The notes: generated from the letters alone by a model not told the origin. A DNA stretch of 64,000 bases from Imbricaverruca yamaguchii (GCA_034440575.1 JAOTOL010001454.1:933001-997000), one strand, 5' to 3'; numbered from the stretch's first letter, positions 34,859 through 46,440 are shown. Made by a program: numbers and translations.

Positions 34859-34895
34859 CATCAGATCACATCAGATCACATGTGATCAGGCAGCA
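34859..34895. promoter_or_regulatory. Direct and palindromic GATCAC repeats just 5' of GFOD
   Basis: Two copies of ATCAGATCAC are followed by the perfect palindrome GATCACATGTGATC (34875-34888 region), starting within ten bases of the start codon. They probably lie in the 5' leader or promoter. Function is unknown. Confidence 0.3.
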
Positions 34896-35083
34896 TCAGA
34901 TCTGCATATCCTGGGTAGAAGACATCATACTGTGACATATCCAGGCATGCAGATTTGATCTCAGGGAGGGATGATGGTGATCGGATATTTTTGGGCGTAT
35001 CAACCAGGGTAGGTCACTTAGCGCCTATAACAATATTCAGTACCTACTCAGATACATGTATTTCTGGTACAGTTTAGCACATC

Positions 35084-35437
35084 TTACTGTCCCGGATATA
35101 TTATTTGAAAGCTTGCTTTTACAACGAAGCGGTACACATTCCCTAGGCATTCCGAGTCATCTCCAAGAAGGCTGGAGAGCGTCCTGTTGGTCCCACAGTA
35201 TTGGGTTCTGTCCTGGGCGCAAAGTTGACAGGTCATACTATGGTGTACTGTCAGGGACGAGTTACATCGTGGGCACGCTGGTCTAGCCTCATTCCTGAGC
35301 AGGTGACAGTGTCTTGCGTACGTGTGTTCTATTCGCAGTCGTGCTAATGCAACCTCATCGGCTCGTCCCTTTCTGGAGGACAACGGCCAATGCGCTATGC
35401 GTGGCTCGATTTGTTTGTACCCGAATCGTATATACAC
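35084..35437 (-). pseudogene. I-like LINE C-terminal tail after RNase H
   Basis: The minus strand reads RADEVALARLRIEHTYARHCHLL, then ACPRCNSSLTVHH, the LRxxHT...CxxC...HxxxxC tail of I-clade LINEs. Only this 3' part remains, and the last conserved Cys follows after a few substitutions. It lies a few hundred bases upstream of the GFOD start and could affect its promoter region; that is speculation. Confidence 0.72.
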
Positions 35438-35679
35438 TCCGAACCAAAGAACATCGTAACTTAGCGCAGCCGGCAGGATGAGATTTGGTGAAGCTGTGAT
35501 ATGGAAAATTCGACGTGCGATCAGCGATTATTTGCGGTACAGCGCAGGAGTCGGAGGCGTCGGCGCGAGAGCGACAATTTGCCGCACCGTACGGAAGTAG
35601 GCCGACATGTGATTTTGTGTGCTTCAGATCCCCGCTGTGTATGATATGGTATGATGACATGATGGTATGTGCCTGCACG

Positions 35680-36315
35680 AAGATGCCCGATCCAGACTCC
35701 AAATCGGAATCCGCAGAATCTTCAACGGAGATGCTCACTCGCTTGCTTGCTGGAGCAAATGGAGATTTCTGTCCGCCGTGATGAGCAGATGACGGCCCCA
35801 CTACAGCATCTCTGCCCCGGTCCCACTAGCGGCGTCCTTCCCCCGGGAGCCCACGGCCCGATTGCGTCGGACGCGACGCCAGGCCCCGTCCCTGCTGGTG
35901 TAGGTGCCCGGACTCGTATCAGCATTCCTGCAGCGTGAACACCCATTCCCAGGCTCCATTCTACGGCTTCACTCATGACGTTTGAGGCTTGGAAAAAGGA
36001 GTGCGAGGGCTATCGCTCGCTCACCCACATCGACGAGATGTCGCCACTGGAGCAGAAAGTGGCACTCCTTGCCATCCTGGATAACGACTGAGCCCGCGTC
36101 GTTCGCTTTGGCCAAGCAATTTCGGCCGACGCCAGCATGGCTGATGTAATCGAGTTCATGCACGCCTACCTTCGTCGACAACGCAACGTAGTCATCTACA
36201 GACGGGATTTCAGTTCGAGAATACAGGAGATGACAAATATGTGTGCACGCTGAATGAAATCGCCGCATGCTGTGACGTTTGTGAAAAGTGCATCAACAAC
36301 GGGTTTCGTGATCAC
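35680..36315 (+). pseudogene. LTR-retrotransposon gag fragment
   Basis: In one plus-strand frame around 35970-36300 a gag-like segment is readable: FEAWKKECEGYRSLTH, SPLEQKVALLAI, then VIEFMHAYLRRQRNV followed by an acidic/aromatic stretch and a Cys-rich segment (AACCDVCEKCINN). The order matches capsid regions of Ty3/gypsy-type elements. An in-frame stop near 36090 and a second near 36253 break it, and no pol or LTR was seen. The 3' end is joined directly to a CR1 fragment at about 36316. Confidence 0.6.
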
Positions 36316-36715
36316 CCAATAAAGCCAAACAAAGCAGCAAAACCAGATGAAATTTATGCTAGGGTATTGTGGGAAGCTGAAAATGAGCTGACATTTCAGC
36401 TTAGTATAATATTTTGTAGATCAGTTTCACAAAATGAAATTCCAACACATTGGAAAAGGGCAGATGTAGTTCATATTTTCAAGTAACGAGGCAGAGGGAA
36501 AGTCTGCAAGGTACTTAATAAATTATCAAGGATAGAATGGTTCGATATCTGGAAGGAAATAGATTGATTCAAGGTACTCAACATGGCTTTAAAAAAGGGT
36601 GATCTGTCTCCAAAAACTCTTGGACTTGTTGAACATTGCTACAGAACAATTTGATCATGGAAATCAGGCTAATGTAGCATATCTTGACTTTAGTAAGGCT
36701 TTTGACAAAGTAACC
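36316..36715 (+). pseudogene. CR1 RT fragment, left of the hAT-type insertion
   Basis: Matches CR1 ORF2 from KPNKAAxPDEIYARVL through FCRSVSQNEIPTHWKRA to the motif A coding (DFSKAFDK, with frameshifts). It breaks off where the transposon at 36724 begins and resumes at 39580. The copy is older and more decayed than the one at 47802-52402. Confidence 0.85.
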
Positions 36716-36723
36716 CTACACAT
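36716..36723 (+). other. Target-site duplication CTACACAT, left copy
   Basis: Identical to 39572-39579. It fits the hAT target preference nTnnnnAn. Confidence 0.85.
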
Positions 36724-37013
36724 TAGGGTGTGTCGCCTGAACGGTTTTTCTTATGCTTAGTGAAATTATCGTGCAGATCACCTAAAAAAACCCTGTGGTC
36801 GAAACCAAATCGAAATCAAACAATAAACAAAATATGCGACAGGCCGATAAAGAAACAAATTTGCCGGGCGCCCGGCGTTGAAGTCTCCAGTGATGGCGCT
36901 CCATTGCGATTGGCATCTAACACCACGCGTCGGCCGCCGTCGGAGCGCCGCCGCGGCGCTGTGACGAACAAGGCGGCAGTCGGTGCTGTGGATGACTTAT
37001 AAATGGATTCTGG
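36724..37013 (+). repeat. Left terminal inverted repeat
   Basis: About 290 bp, reverse complementary to 39270-39571 with scattered differences and a shorter tip. Confidence 0.88.
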
Positions 37014-37181
37014 TAATTCAAAAACAGATCAGGGGAGCCGGAATATATCTGATTGTAAAGATTAAACTTCACTGAAGGACTGATCGCTCCACTTTCCTTT
37101 GTCTGTGCTCCACCTTTCACAGTGCTATGAATCATCATTCGAATAAATTGCGTACGCACTAACGACACAAAATAGCTTCGC

Positions 37182-38800
37182 ATGCCATACATCCATGTTT
37201 TATTAGTCAATCCAAGTCTCCTGTTCCCTTTCGTTACTCAAGTTTCAAGGGAAACTGGGATTATCAGCAGTAGGGACAACCTATTAACGAGGGCGACACG
37301 AGCCGTGCTGATATCTGATATCGGTGTGCTGAAATGTGATATCGCGATATCGCGAAAATGTGCTGATATCGATAGCTGCAAATGTGCGATGGCCGACAAA
37401 GTGCCACGTATGGAGTTTCCCTTTGTCCAAGACCAGAGAGGACCTCGCCAAATGCAAATCGGCACCGCAGATATCCGTGAAACCACTCGTCGACGCGCCA
37501 TGGACGAAAGGAGGCGTCTGACCGCCGAGAGAGTCACATCACCACAACCGGGACCTTCTGGAATGGCCCAGCTAGATTCTAATTCAGACCAAGATTCCGC
37601 CACAGATTCATCATCGCTCACATCTGTAGTCAATGAGTCAGATTATATGGTGAACAGTAACACTGACGAACTGCTCAATACGGCTCTAGCAGCAGATCGG
37701 TACGGAGTGTCTAATCGTGCGTGTGCTGGGATCATAAACGGTTTCCAAGTGGACATTGGTCGGATCACTTCTGACGACATGGACTGCATAGTGGATAGCA
37801 AAAAAGTATGGCGAGCAAGGGATCGGATTAGAGGAGAGGTAGTAGCCCAGAGCCATGAGGATCATGCAGGTCGTGTATCTGGTCTCTACTTCGACGGTAG
37901 AAAAGATGACACGCTTATGACAGCCAGTTCAAAGAAGACGGAAGAGCACATTGTGGTTGTATCCGAGCCAGACAGTGCATATTTAGGACATTTTACCCCA
38001 CAGACTAGGAAAGCGCAGGACATTTTTCAGGACCTGAACGCCGTGGCATATGAGTTTGGTGCGGATGTTTCTGTGCTTGGCTGTGACAGCACGAGAGTTA
38101 ATACTGGCCAAAAAGGTGGTGCTATCCGTTTGTTTGAGCTCGGACAAAAACGCCCCGTCCACTGGTTTGTGTGCCAACTTCATGCAAATGAACTTAATCT
38201 TCGTGCAGTATTTAGCCAGTTAGATGGAGTCACAACAGGACCTAAGTCGTTTAGTGGGCTGATTGGCCGGGCTGCTGCAGGCGCAGTAGAAACCTTGCCA
38301 GTGGTCGATTTTGAGCCAATCGATGCGGAAATGTTTCAGAAATGACGCAGGAGATTCTCAGTGACCTAAGTTCAGACCAAGCTATTTTGTACAGTCTGGC
38401 GCGTAGTGTCCAGACTGTATCTCAGATAGAACTGCGAAAATTAAGATCGGTCCACTAAACCACTCCAGGTGGCTGACTCTGGCGGCGCGAATTCTCCGGC
38501 TCTACATATCAACCGAACAGCCATCAGACAGTCTGAGAATGCTAGAGGAGTTCATCGTGTGCCACTATACTCCCATGTGGTTCTGCATCAAGAAGAACTG
38601 GAAATGTTCGACGGTCCTGGCAATGCGCTGCCACCGGGAAAGGGGGTCTCAAATCCAGCAGTGTCGCAGAACTTCAAGTCGAAAGTGATACTGACGAAGT
38701 GCGGAAGTTCAGCAGCTTCCAAAAGTGAATATGGGGGCAAACAGCATCATGGGGTAGGCGATAACCGACCCGCCCTTGAAACAACTGTCCGATGATTGAC
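37182..38800 (+). pseudogene. Transposase-like ORF, broken
   Basis: Open for 387 codons to a stop at 38343-38345, then continues in two further frames. An internal Met at about 37389 (MADKVPRMEF) may be the real start, since the first ~70 codons look non-coding. The N-terminal part is rich in Arg and Ser. The middle has a conserved block with GCDSTRVNTGQKGGAI and HWFVCQLHANELNLRAVF. After the breaks, 38442-38600 reads NHSRWLTLAARILRLY and EFIVCHYTPMWFCIK. I recall similar blocks in unnamed transposon proteins of arthropods and cnidarians. The flanking 8-bp duplication and ends suggest a hAT relative, but no hAT C-terminal dimerisation block or BED finger was recognised. Confidence 0.65.
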
Positions 38801-39269
38801 TATTTGATGTCGGGTTTTCTAGACCGCTTACATTGAGCATGTAGACAAAAGTTTGAGTCGGTTTTCTACACTTATAAAATGATAGTTCGTACAAAAAATG
38901 TGGCCGCTCGTACAAATGGTGACGTCGCTGTATGCCCGTCTCCTTCGGTTGTAGTGGAACGGAGCATGATGCCGATTTCGCCTGGTCTATTTGTCATAAC
39001 AATAAGATATCAAGTGTCTCATAATGATTTAATTGGTCTTCGATGTAAACAGACGAGGAATTTTGAAGATGTTCAAGCTTTCAAAAGTGAAAATATTAGC
39101 ATTATACGCCGATGGATCTACTTATTGAAAATGGAACGAACAAGCGACGTAAAGTGAACCTTTCTTTCATGCGTCAAATATCCAGGCAACTTATTAAGCG
39201 ACTGGTGCTTATGAAAAGCCTTTTACCCCACTAAACGCTTTCATTGAGTTTTATTAATGAGCTTCATCG

Positions 39270-39571
39270 CCAGAATCCATTCATCAGTCATCCACAGCAC
39301 CGACTGCTACCATTTCGTCACAGCGCCGCGGCGGCGCTCCGACGGTGGCCGGACGCGTGGTGTTAGATGCCAATCGCAACGGAGCGCCATCACTGGAGAC
39401 TTCAACGCCGGGCGCCCGGCAAATTTGTTTCTTTATCGGCCTGTCGCATATTTTGTTTATTGTTTGATTTAGATTTGGTTTCGACCACACGTTTTTTTTC
39501 AAGGTGATCTGCACGATAATTTCACTAAGCAAAGTGCAATTTCCAAAAAAAAGGTCCTTCGTGACACCCTA
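39270..39571 (-). repeat. Right terminal inverted repeat
   Basis: About 302 bp, pairing with 36724-37013. Its outer tip reads TAGGGTGTCACGAAGGACC on the minus strand. Confidence 0.88.
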
Positions 39572-39579
39572 CTACACAT

Positions 39580-39876
39580 CGTTGATGATGCAGCTTCGGG
39601 CCATGGTATTGCAGGCAGCATTCTAAAATGGATAGAGTTGTGGCTTTTAGGAAGACAGCAGAGAGTGATGCTAAATGGTACAAAGTCATCATGGCAAATG
39701 CTCTTAGTGGAGTCAACAAGGTGTCAGTACACTACTATTCATTATATTTTTTTATTTGATTGAAAGTGGCCTAAGCAGTAAGGTTTTGAAATTTCCTGAT
39801 GATTTGAAGGTCTTTAGGGCAATAACAGGTCACACTGAGCATATCTTGTTGGATAGACTTAGACAAACTGGTGAAG
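39580..39876 (+). pseudogene. CR1 RT fragment, right of the hAT-type insertion
   Basis: Continues the copy from 36316-36715: coding around GIAGSILKWIELWL, the LSGV/QG motif B region and FPDD-like motif C are readable with frameshifts. It stops at LVK near 39875, where another CR1 copy begins mid-ORF1. Confidence 0.85.
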
Positions 39877-40107
39877 TAACAGCAATTTTCCTAGGGCTAG
39901 AGCCTCCCCTGAGTGGAGCTCTAGGGCACTAGCAGCTAACGACAGGGTAGGAAAGCTCTGCCATGAGCTAGGTTTTACATTTGTAGACGAGTGGAGCAGG
40001 TTTTATGCATCGTGGGAACTCTATCAGAGGGATGGCCTGCACTTTTCTGAGAAGGGGGTCCATGTGTTAGGCAAAGTATACGAGCATGTCCTTCAGGGAA
40101 ACTAGGA
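39877..40107 (+). pseudogene. CR1 ORF1 C-terminus (esterase domain end)
   Basis: Matches the last ~75 codons of the esterase ORF1 of the full-length copy (compare 50920-51150): FVDEWSRFYASWELY and RDGLHFSEKGVHVLGKVYEHVLQ are readable, including the Asp and His of the catalytic DGLH block. The N-terminal part with the GDS block is missing. Confidence 0.85.
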
Positions 40108-40113
40108 AATGGG

Positions 40114-40962
40114 GTGGGGAGGGATGAAATTGCATTGCCAACTCAGGAATATTCCAATAGTGTCAGCCAAGGCAATAGAACCTCAAAGTCTGCAAATAGG
40201 GACAGCAGCAACTCAAGGGGACAGAGTTATAGTTCATCTAGTGATAAAATAACTCAATATGAAAAAGCCAAAGGTGGTTATGGAGCATTTGTTAAGTGTA
40301 TGATGTTTAATGCTCAGAGTATCCGTTCCAAATTTGAAGAGTTCAAGTGTTATGTTGCTGAGGAGGAACCGGATTTTGTTTGCATTACGGAGGCATGGGT
40401 CAGTGAATGGTATTTTGGAGATAACTTACAGGACTATGAGATCCAGGGATACAATATGTTTTCGTGCAATAGGGGTCCAGTAATGAAAGGGGGTGGTGTA
40501 ATGCTCTATATGAACAGCTTATTCAGTTCTCAAAAAGTAGCAGGTGGGGATAAAAATGTATCTGTGGAGTCCATTTGGCTGGATGTCACTGTGGGAAAAG
40601 ACAACAGCAATACTCTTAGGATAGGAGCTTTCTACCGATCAGGAACCCTGCCACATTCTCAGCAACTGGAGCTTGACAAAGTGATTTGTGAGGAAATCAG
40701 TAGAAACTCTAAGAGGAAGTGCCTTATTCTCGGTGACTTTAATCTAAAAGGTTATGAAAATGCTGGTGTTGGCACCCCATCATGCAAAATGTTTAGGAAA
40801 TGCCTTGAAGAGGACCTGTTCTTACACCAGTTTGTATCGGAACCTACCAGGCATGGTTCATTCTTGGACCTTGTATTCTCGGATTTAAGTGACTTGGTTC
40901 AAGACTTGACTGTAGGCGAAACTCTGGGAAAAAGTGACCATAACATAGTCTCACATCCCTAG
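40114..40962 (+). pseudogene. CR1 ORF2 endonuclease domain, truncated
   Basis: A 282-codon open frame starting a few bases after ORF1. The endonuclease has MMFNAQSIRSK, CITEAWVSEWYF (catalytic Glu), RIGAFYRSG, LILGDFNLKGYE (Asp/Asn) and GKSDHNIV (SDH). The domain looks complete, but sequence then jumps from 40952 to the RT region (CTAGTCTGCAAGGTACTCGAA), losing about 0.9 kb of linker and RT start relative to 49187-50070. So no full ORF2 can be made. Confidence 0.88.
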
Positions 40963-41330
40963 TCTGCAAGGTACTCGAATAAATTATCAAGGATAGAATA
41001 GTTAGTTATCTGGAAGGTAGCAGATTGATTCAAGATACTCAACATGGGTTTAGAAAAGGACGATCATGTCTCACAAACCTCTTGGACTTTTTGAACTTCG
41101 CCACAGAACAATTTGATCAGGGAAATCAGGTTGATGTAGCATATCTTGACTTTAGTAAGGCCTTTGACAAGGTACCCCATAAACGGTTAATGATACAGCT
41201 TCAGTCCCATGGTATTGCAGGTAGCATCTTAAAATGGATAGAGTTGTGGCTTTCAGATGGACAGCAAAGAGTGATGCTAAATGGTACAAAGTCATCATGG
41301 CAAAATGTTCTTAGTGGAGTCCCCCAGGGG
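40963..41330 (+). pseudogene. CR1 RT, fingers and palm, left of a hAT-type insertion
   Basis: Readable RT region: LIQDTQHGFRKGRSCLTNLL, VAYLDFSKAFDKVPH (motif A) and LSGVPQG of motif B. Here the reading frame is cut in mid-motif by the 3.4 kb element, and it resumes at 44772 with SVLGPLLFI. The local frame is open across the break only by chance. Confidence 0.9.
41323..41330 (+). other. Target-site duplication CCCAGGGG, left copy
   Basis: Identical to 44772-44779, flanking the element at 41331-44771 in the RT motif B coding. Confidence 0.9.
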
Positions 41331-44300
41331 CAGCGTTGGAAAAGTGGCCCTTTTTTGGAACTTTTGCAATCCAAAGAATTATACACTCCGGAAAAAATAC
41401 ACCCCTTGCATTGCTGGATGAAGACATACTTAACTAGCAAGACAGCTAGATGTCATTATACAATAGTGATAACTTGGGTGGAGAGGAAAATTCAGTCATA
41501 CTGGGTCCCCTACCACATGAAGTCTCCAGTATAATTGAGGATAATACACATTTGTTATTTCGAGTCATCTGTAGGCACATTCCAAGAGGAGGCAGGAGTA
41601 AAGCCGAAAATGAGATGCTAGCCAGATTGGAAGAATATCAGTTTGCTAGCATGCACAAGTACAACATATGTCAATGGATGGCAAAATATGGATCACTGCA
41701 GTCTGAATATGATCTTAATGCCACTGAACATTCCATATTTCACAACATTCCATCTTCCATATCATTCCATAACATTCCATTTGTGCCTGTGCGATTTATG
41801 GTGAGGTGCAGGTAAATTAATAAACAGCCACCAGTGCATTCATGTGTATGTTCTCCATTTGTGTACAAACCTCAGAACAGAGTCCAGATGTGCTCAGAAG
41901 AATGTATGGATGAACACCAAGAGGTATAGTGGCATCCACACAACTGGTAAGCCACAAAGTGTAGCACTTCCCCCAAATCTCCAAAATACTGGTGGATATG
42001 AGCCATGTTTTGCTACAGCATAGGAATTGTCATGGGCACTATTACTTTTCCACACATGTTTTACACACAGTTTGCCTCCATGAAGCATACAAAGGTATTA
42101 GGTTTGGCTAAATTATGCTAGATTATTTTTTTTGTAAGTTATCCATTCATCAAATTCCTTTCGGAATCATTCAGGAATATAAAAGTTTTTGAATTTTAAA
42201 AAACACTCGGGCTAGCATAGGCTGTTTAGTTAGCATAGGCCATTTACTTTTCATTTCTTAATTCATTTTAATACTTTTAATTAATTGCTTATAATAAATT
42301 TTATTAAAAAAAGATTTTCTTGCATCCAGTTAGGCTGCAGCTTTTTCTTCATTTATAACATCACATTTCATGGTATATTTCCCAACCAAACCTGAGCCAC
42401 TTTTTTTGTGTCATTTTGCTACCCAACTGCACTTGCCAAAAAATGTGCAGTCACATCATGTAAGTACCTACATTATGAACATATTCATAATCATTGCACA
42501 AAAAATAAATTTCAAGAAATCAAATCACCTTAAACTGCAAATTTGTCCATTCAGAAAGTCAGACCAGAAATGTTAAGAGTATAATGGTATTCAATGGAGA
42601 ATATGGACAGGATGCACCTAATAATTCCTGAACATTTCATGAAAGCACAAATAATGCTTGAATGCATGCATATCTATAATATCTGCAGTCAATGTGCACT
42701 GAAGAGGCCCAGCCCCCATTTTGAAAGAAAAACATTCATGCTTCAAAATTAAAGTGAAAGTGAAAACAAAATTTTGAAGTGAAAACAAAATTTTCCAGAC
42801 AAAAGCAAAGCAATCAGTTTTGTTCATTTCTACGCTTGTCGGCAACACATCGCAGCAATTAATATTATCATGCCCTGCTCCTTGTATTATCTGAAGATTT
42901 CCCGTCACACAACACAAGCTTACAGCTTTGGTTTATCCAAATCAATAACTCGAATTACCGCGAAGATATTTGATATAGGTAAGTAGGTAGGTACCTACAT
43001 AGTCAGATAATACAACCTCTAATACCTCGAGCCAAACACGCAGTCAATTCCTTCCAGATGGCAGCGAAAAACTTTAAAGAAAATCCTTCGTTGAATAAAA
43101 AAACCACTACGCTCCGCTAACCAAATATAGGAATTCACCTTCACCAGCCCGACCGCGTTCTTGGATTCAATGAGTTCACTGCTCTCCATCTCCCACTCCG
43201 GCAGGAGCTATTTGAACCATTGCCACGAAAAGCCATGGATAATGCATTTCTTCTTGGTTCCTTGGAGAATGATATGTTCTGCATCAATTGGGATGGATAA
43301 AACTGTTCATATTTATATTATTAAGCAGTCAGGAGCGATGTACATAAAAGATATCGGAAGGATTTTCCACATGAAAATTGCCTGAATTGTACCAAAACGT
43401 TCCTAAAACCTGCTAACACTTTGCTCCAAAATGAAGACCCATAGAACCAGAAATTTCACCTTCTTTCGATTTCATGACTTATATTGTTTCTGAATTTCAT
43501 CAACAAGCGGGAATAGTTGCATTCATGCCACTCCGACCGCGAGGTTTCCCCACTCCGGACAAATTCAGATTTACGTGTGTTGACCTAATTCTCTACACTC
43601 TTATAAGCCTCATTCTGATCCAATGATTAATTTCTTCCCACAGTCCTGATTATTATTAATTGAGAAAAAAGTTGCCTGTAATTCTCTTGGCAATATTCTA
43701 TAACTTATTTTTAGTTTTTGGTATTTCATAGCAATCATGGCGCGAAATGAGACGCTAATTTCCGCTCGTCCGTGACGATAGTCTGTTTTACAGCAGCAAT
43801 TTGCCCGCCCGTCTAGTCGTTTTTCATCCTTCCAAATCATTCCTTGCTTCTACTAAACATTCCAGACATGAACTAAAAAGTGCATTGAAATACATTTAAT
43901 ATTAATAAGGATTGATTTCAATATTTTTTTCAGCTTTCTCATTTGAAAAAAAAGAAGAAAATTTCATCGTGGAGAGAATAAAAGATTTTAGACGGATTGT
44001 TTTAGTATAACTTTCCTTCAACCATTATATATTCCGAAACCCATATCCCGAAGTAACATTTTAGACCCTCCCATTTTAGACCCAGCGGTGCACGAACGTC
44101 CTGCTCTCGAGGTATGTTGTGAATTTGTATTAGTTATGCGGTGTTGGTACCTATGCTAGGAGTGGCAGGTATTGATATATAAACTTGGTTGACATCGATT
44201 AAGTATACTTTTGTGTTCATTTTCTCTACCATTGCTCAGGAAGTTGCCTTATAAGTCATTCACGTAACGTGGTGGATGACTTCAGACGACGATGTGTGGT

Positions 44301-44771
44301 GGACCCCATCTGGTTGTCTGTGAGACACTAGGATAAGAACCTAACAAATTACTTAAAGACGTTTTATTCTTGAGGAAGAAGAATTATCGGGTTATTTTAC
44401 GACGCATTCAACCGCGAGGTCGCATAGCGCCGCCACCCTATATCAGACCGATTGGTCGTGGGTGGACTGCAAATGCCGCCGGCCGTGAGATTCGAGTCCC
44501 ACGCTCCACCATCTAGGCTACCGAGGCCCCTGGGTTTTTGTTCTTCATTCCAGGAGACATCACTGCATTTTTCAAAATTTATACACTTCGTTATATATAA
44601 AATGTATATACTCCGTTACTTGGTGCTTCAACATACACCCCATAATTTGGCAAACTGGGAAATTATACACCCCATAACATAGTGCCTCTCAAGATTATAC
44701 ACTCCATACTTTGGCAAGCCAAAAAATTATACACTCCGAATCCAAGACTGAGAAGTGAAAATCCAACACTG
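41331..44771. mobile_element. hAT-type non-autonomous transposon, 3.4 kb
   Basis: The ends are CAGCGTTGGAAAAGTGG and, reversed, CAGTGTTGGATTTTCAC. They share CAGYGTTGGA and have an exact 8-bp duplication CCCAGGGG outside. A terminal CAG with 8-bp duplications is typical of hAT elements. TATACACTCCG-type segments recur near both ends (41391, 44606, 44697, 44736). The interior is mostly AT-rich with no transposase seen. A 121-codon plus frame (41450-41815) has no motif I know. A SINE copy lies at 44385-44530. Its removal restores a CR1 RT motif B. Confidence 0.88.
44385..44530 (-). mobile_element. tRNA-derived SINE, copy 2
   Basis: Shares with 29985-30150 the body CGACCAATCGG, GTGGCGGCGCTA and the end GTCGTAAAATAACCC. 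The head has an A-box-like TAGCCTAGATGG and a B-box-like GACTCGAATCTC, but only 22 bases apart, so the tRNA-like part is shortened. It lies inside the 3.4 kb hAT-type element. Confidence 0.72.
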
Positions 44772-45785
44772 CCCAGGGGTCAGTACTAGGGCCATTACTG
44801 TTCATTATATTTGTAAATAACATTGAAAGTGGCCTAAGGAGTAAAGTTTTGAAATTTGCAGATGATTTGAAGGTCTTTAGGGCAATAACAGGTCAGGATG
44901 AGCATATCTCCCTGCAAAAAGACTTAGACGAACTTGTGAAGTGGTCCGAAGAATGGCAAATGAAATTTAACTTTGATAAGTGCAAAACCATGCATGTAGG
45001 TAAGCAGCATATGAAGGCTCCATACTTGATGGGTGGCCAAGTGCTATCAGTGACTCAACAGGAGAAGGATTTAGGTGTTATTCTAAACACAAAACTGGGG
45101 GCATCAGAACAGACCAAGGAAGCCAGGAAGAAGGCACTGAGAATGCTTAGGGCAATAAATAGGAATGTATCATACAGAAGTGAGGAAGTGATCAGGAAGC
45201 TTCACTGTGCATACGTCAGGCCACATTTGGAATACTGCATCCAAGCCTGGTCTCCTAGCTATGAAAAAGATTGTTGGCTTTTAGAGAGAGTACAAAAGAG
45301 GGCTACAAAAATGGTTAATGGCATAAGCAACCTGGCATATGAGGAAAGATTGAAGAAATTGAATATGTTTTCACTTAGATATAGAAGGCTGAGAGGAGAT
45401 CTCATCAAGGTCTTTAAATTTGTCAATGGTCTGGAGAGGGGATACCTTGGGGAAATGTTTGAATTTAACAGAAATGATGCAATTAGAGGTCATAAATTCA
45501 AAATTAAAGTTAACCACAGCAGAACAACGTTAAGGCAAACTTTCTTCACCAACAGGGTAGTGGAACACAGGAACCAGCTGCCAGAAAACATAGTCAGTAG
45601 CAGCACATTGAACATCTTTAAATACAGCATAGACAATCATTATAAGAATAGAGGGCTTGCTTTTCAGTATTACAGGGAGGGCTGATTGACATATTTGGTG
45701 GGCAACTGGTTCAGTGTACAGAGTGCAACCAAGAAGGGCCCTTGTGGCTCATAGTTGCACCAATCTTTTATGTCTTTAAGTAGTC
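44772..45785 (+). pseudogene. CR1 RT C-terminal half and 3' tail
   Basis: Continuation of the copy at 39877-41330. It resumes in motif B at SVLGPLLFI, then motif C (LKFADDLKVFRAI) and the thumb. It is open for 278 codons from 44849 and ends AFQYYREG stop at 45685. A ~100 bp 3' untranslated tail ends TTTATGTCTTTAAG near 45780, the CR1-type 3' repeat. The C-terminal half is intact, but the upstream deletion and the 3.4 kb insertion prevent a complete ORF2. Confidence 0.9.
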
Positions 45786-46440
45786 AGAAGAATGGCAAAT
45801 GAAATTTAATTCTGATAAGTGCAAAATCATGCATGTAGATAAGCAGCATATGAAGGCTCCATACTTGATGGGTGGCCAAGTACTATCTGTGACTCAACAG
45901 AAGGACTTACATGTTATTCTAAACACAACATTTGGGTATCAGAACAGACCAAAGAAGCAAGGAAGCAGGCACTGAGAATGCTTGGGGCAATAAATAGAGA
46001 TGTATCATACAGAAGTGAGGAAGTCATCAGGAAGCTTTATTGTGCATATGTCAGGCCACATGTGGAATACTGCATCCAAGCTTGGTCTCCTAGCTATGAA
46101 AAATATTGTTAGATTTTAGAAAGAGTACAAAAGGGGGCTACAAAAAAGGTTAATGGCATAAGCAACCTGGCATATGAAGAAAGATTGAAGAACTTAAAAA
46201 CATTAGAACCAATAGAACCAATAGAACACTGGGACCAGCTGCCAGAAGCCATTGTCAGTAGCAGCACATTGAACATCTCCAAAAACAGCATAGACAATCA
46301 TTAAAAGAATAGAGGGCTTGCTGTTCATTATTCCTGGGAGGGCTGATCAATGAGTTTGGTGGGCAACTTGTTCAGTGTCCAGAGTGCAACCAAGGAGGGT
46401 CCTTTTGGCTCATAGTTGCACTGACCTTTTATGTCTTTTA
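45779..46440 (+). pseudogene. CR1 3' fragment, decayed
   Basis: Begins at the GGAAGAATGGCAAATGAA-type segment of CR1 ORF2 and ends in the 3' tail at TTTATGTCTTTTA. It has stops, an internal deletion near 46200 and several base changes. Confidence 0.85.

Larger units (their letters stand above)
36724..39571 (+). mobile_element. hAT-type transposon with ~290 bp terminal inverted repeats
   Basis: The ends are TAGGGTGT and ACACCCTA with an exact 8-bp duplication CTACACAT outside. The inverted repeats run 36724-37013 and 39270-39571, with many matching landmarks, including the perfect palindrome GCCGGGCGCCCGGC (36863-36876 and 39407-39420). The right repeat is ~12 bp longer near the tip. Between them is a transposase-like gene (37182-38800) with frameshifts, then AT-rich sequence. 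Removing the element rejoins the CR1 fragment on either side. Length 2848 bp. Confidence 0.88.

Noticed and set aside
35515..35938. Separate small genes in frames at 35515-35938
   Set aside because: They overlap in several frames next to a decayed gag segment and show no start context or family motif of their own.
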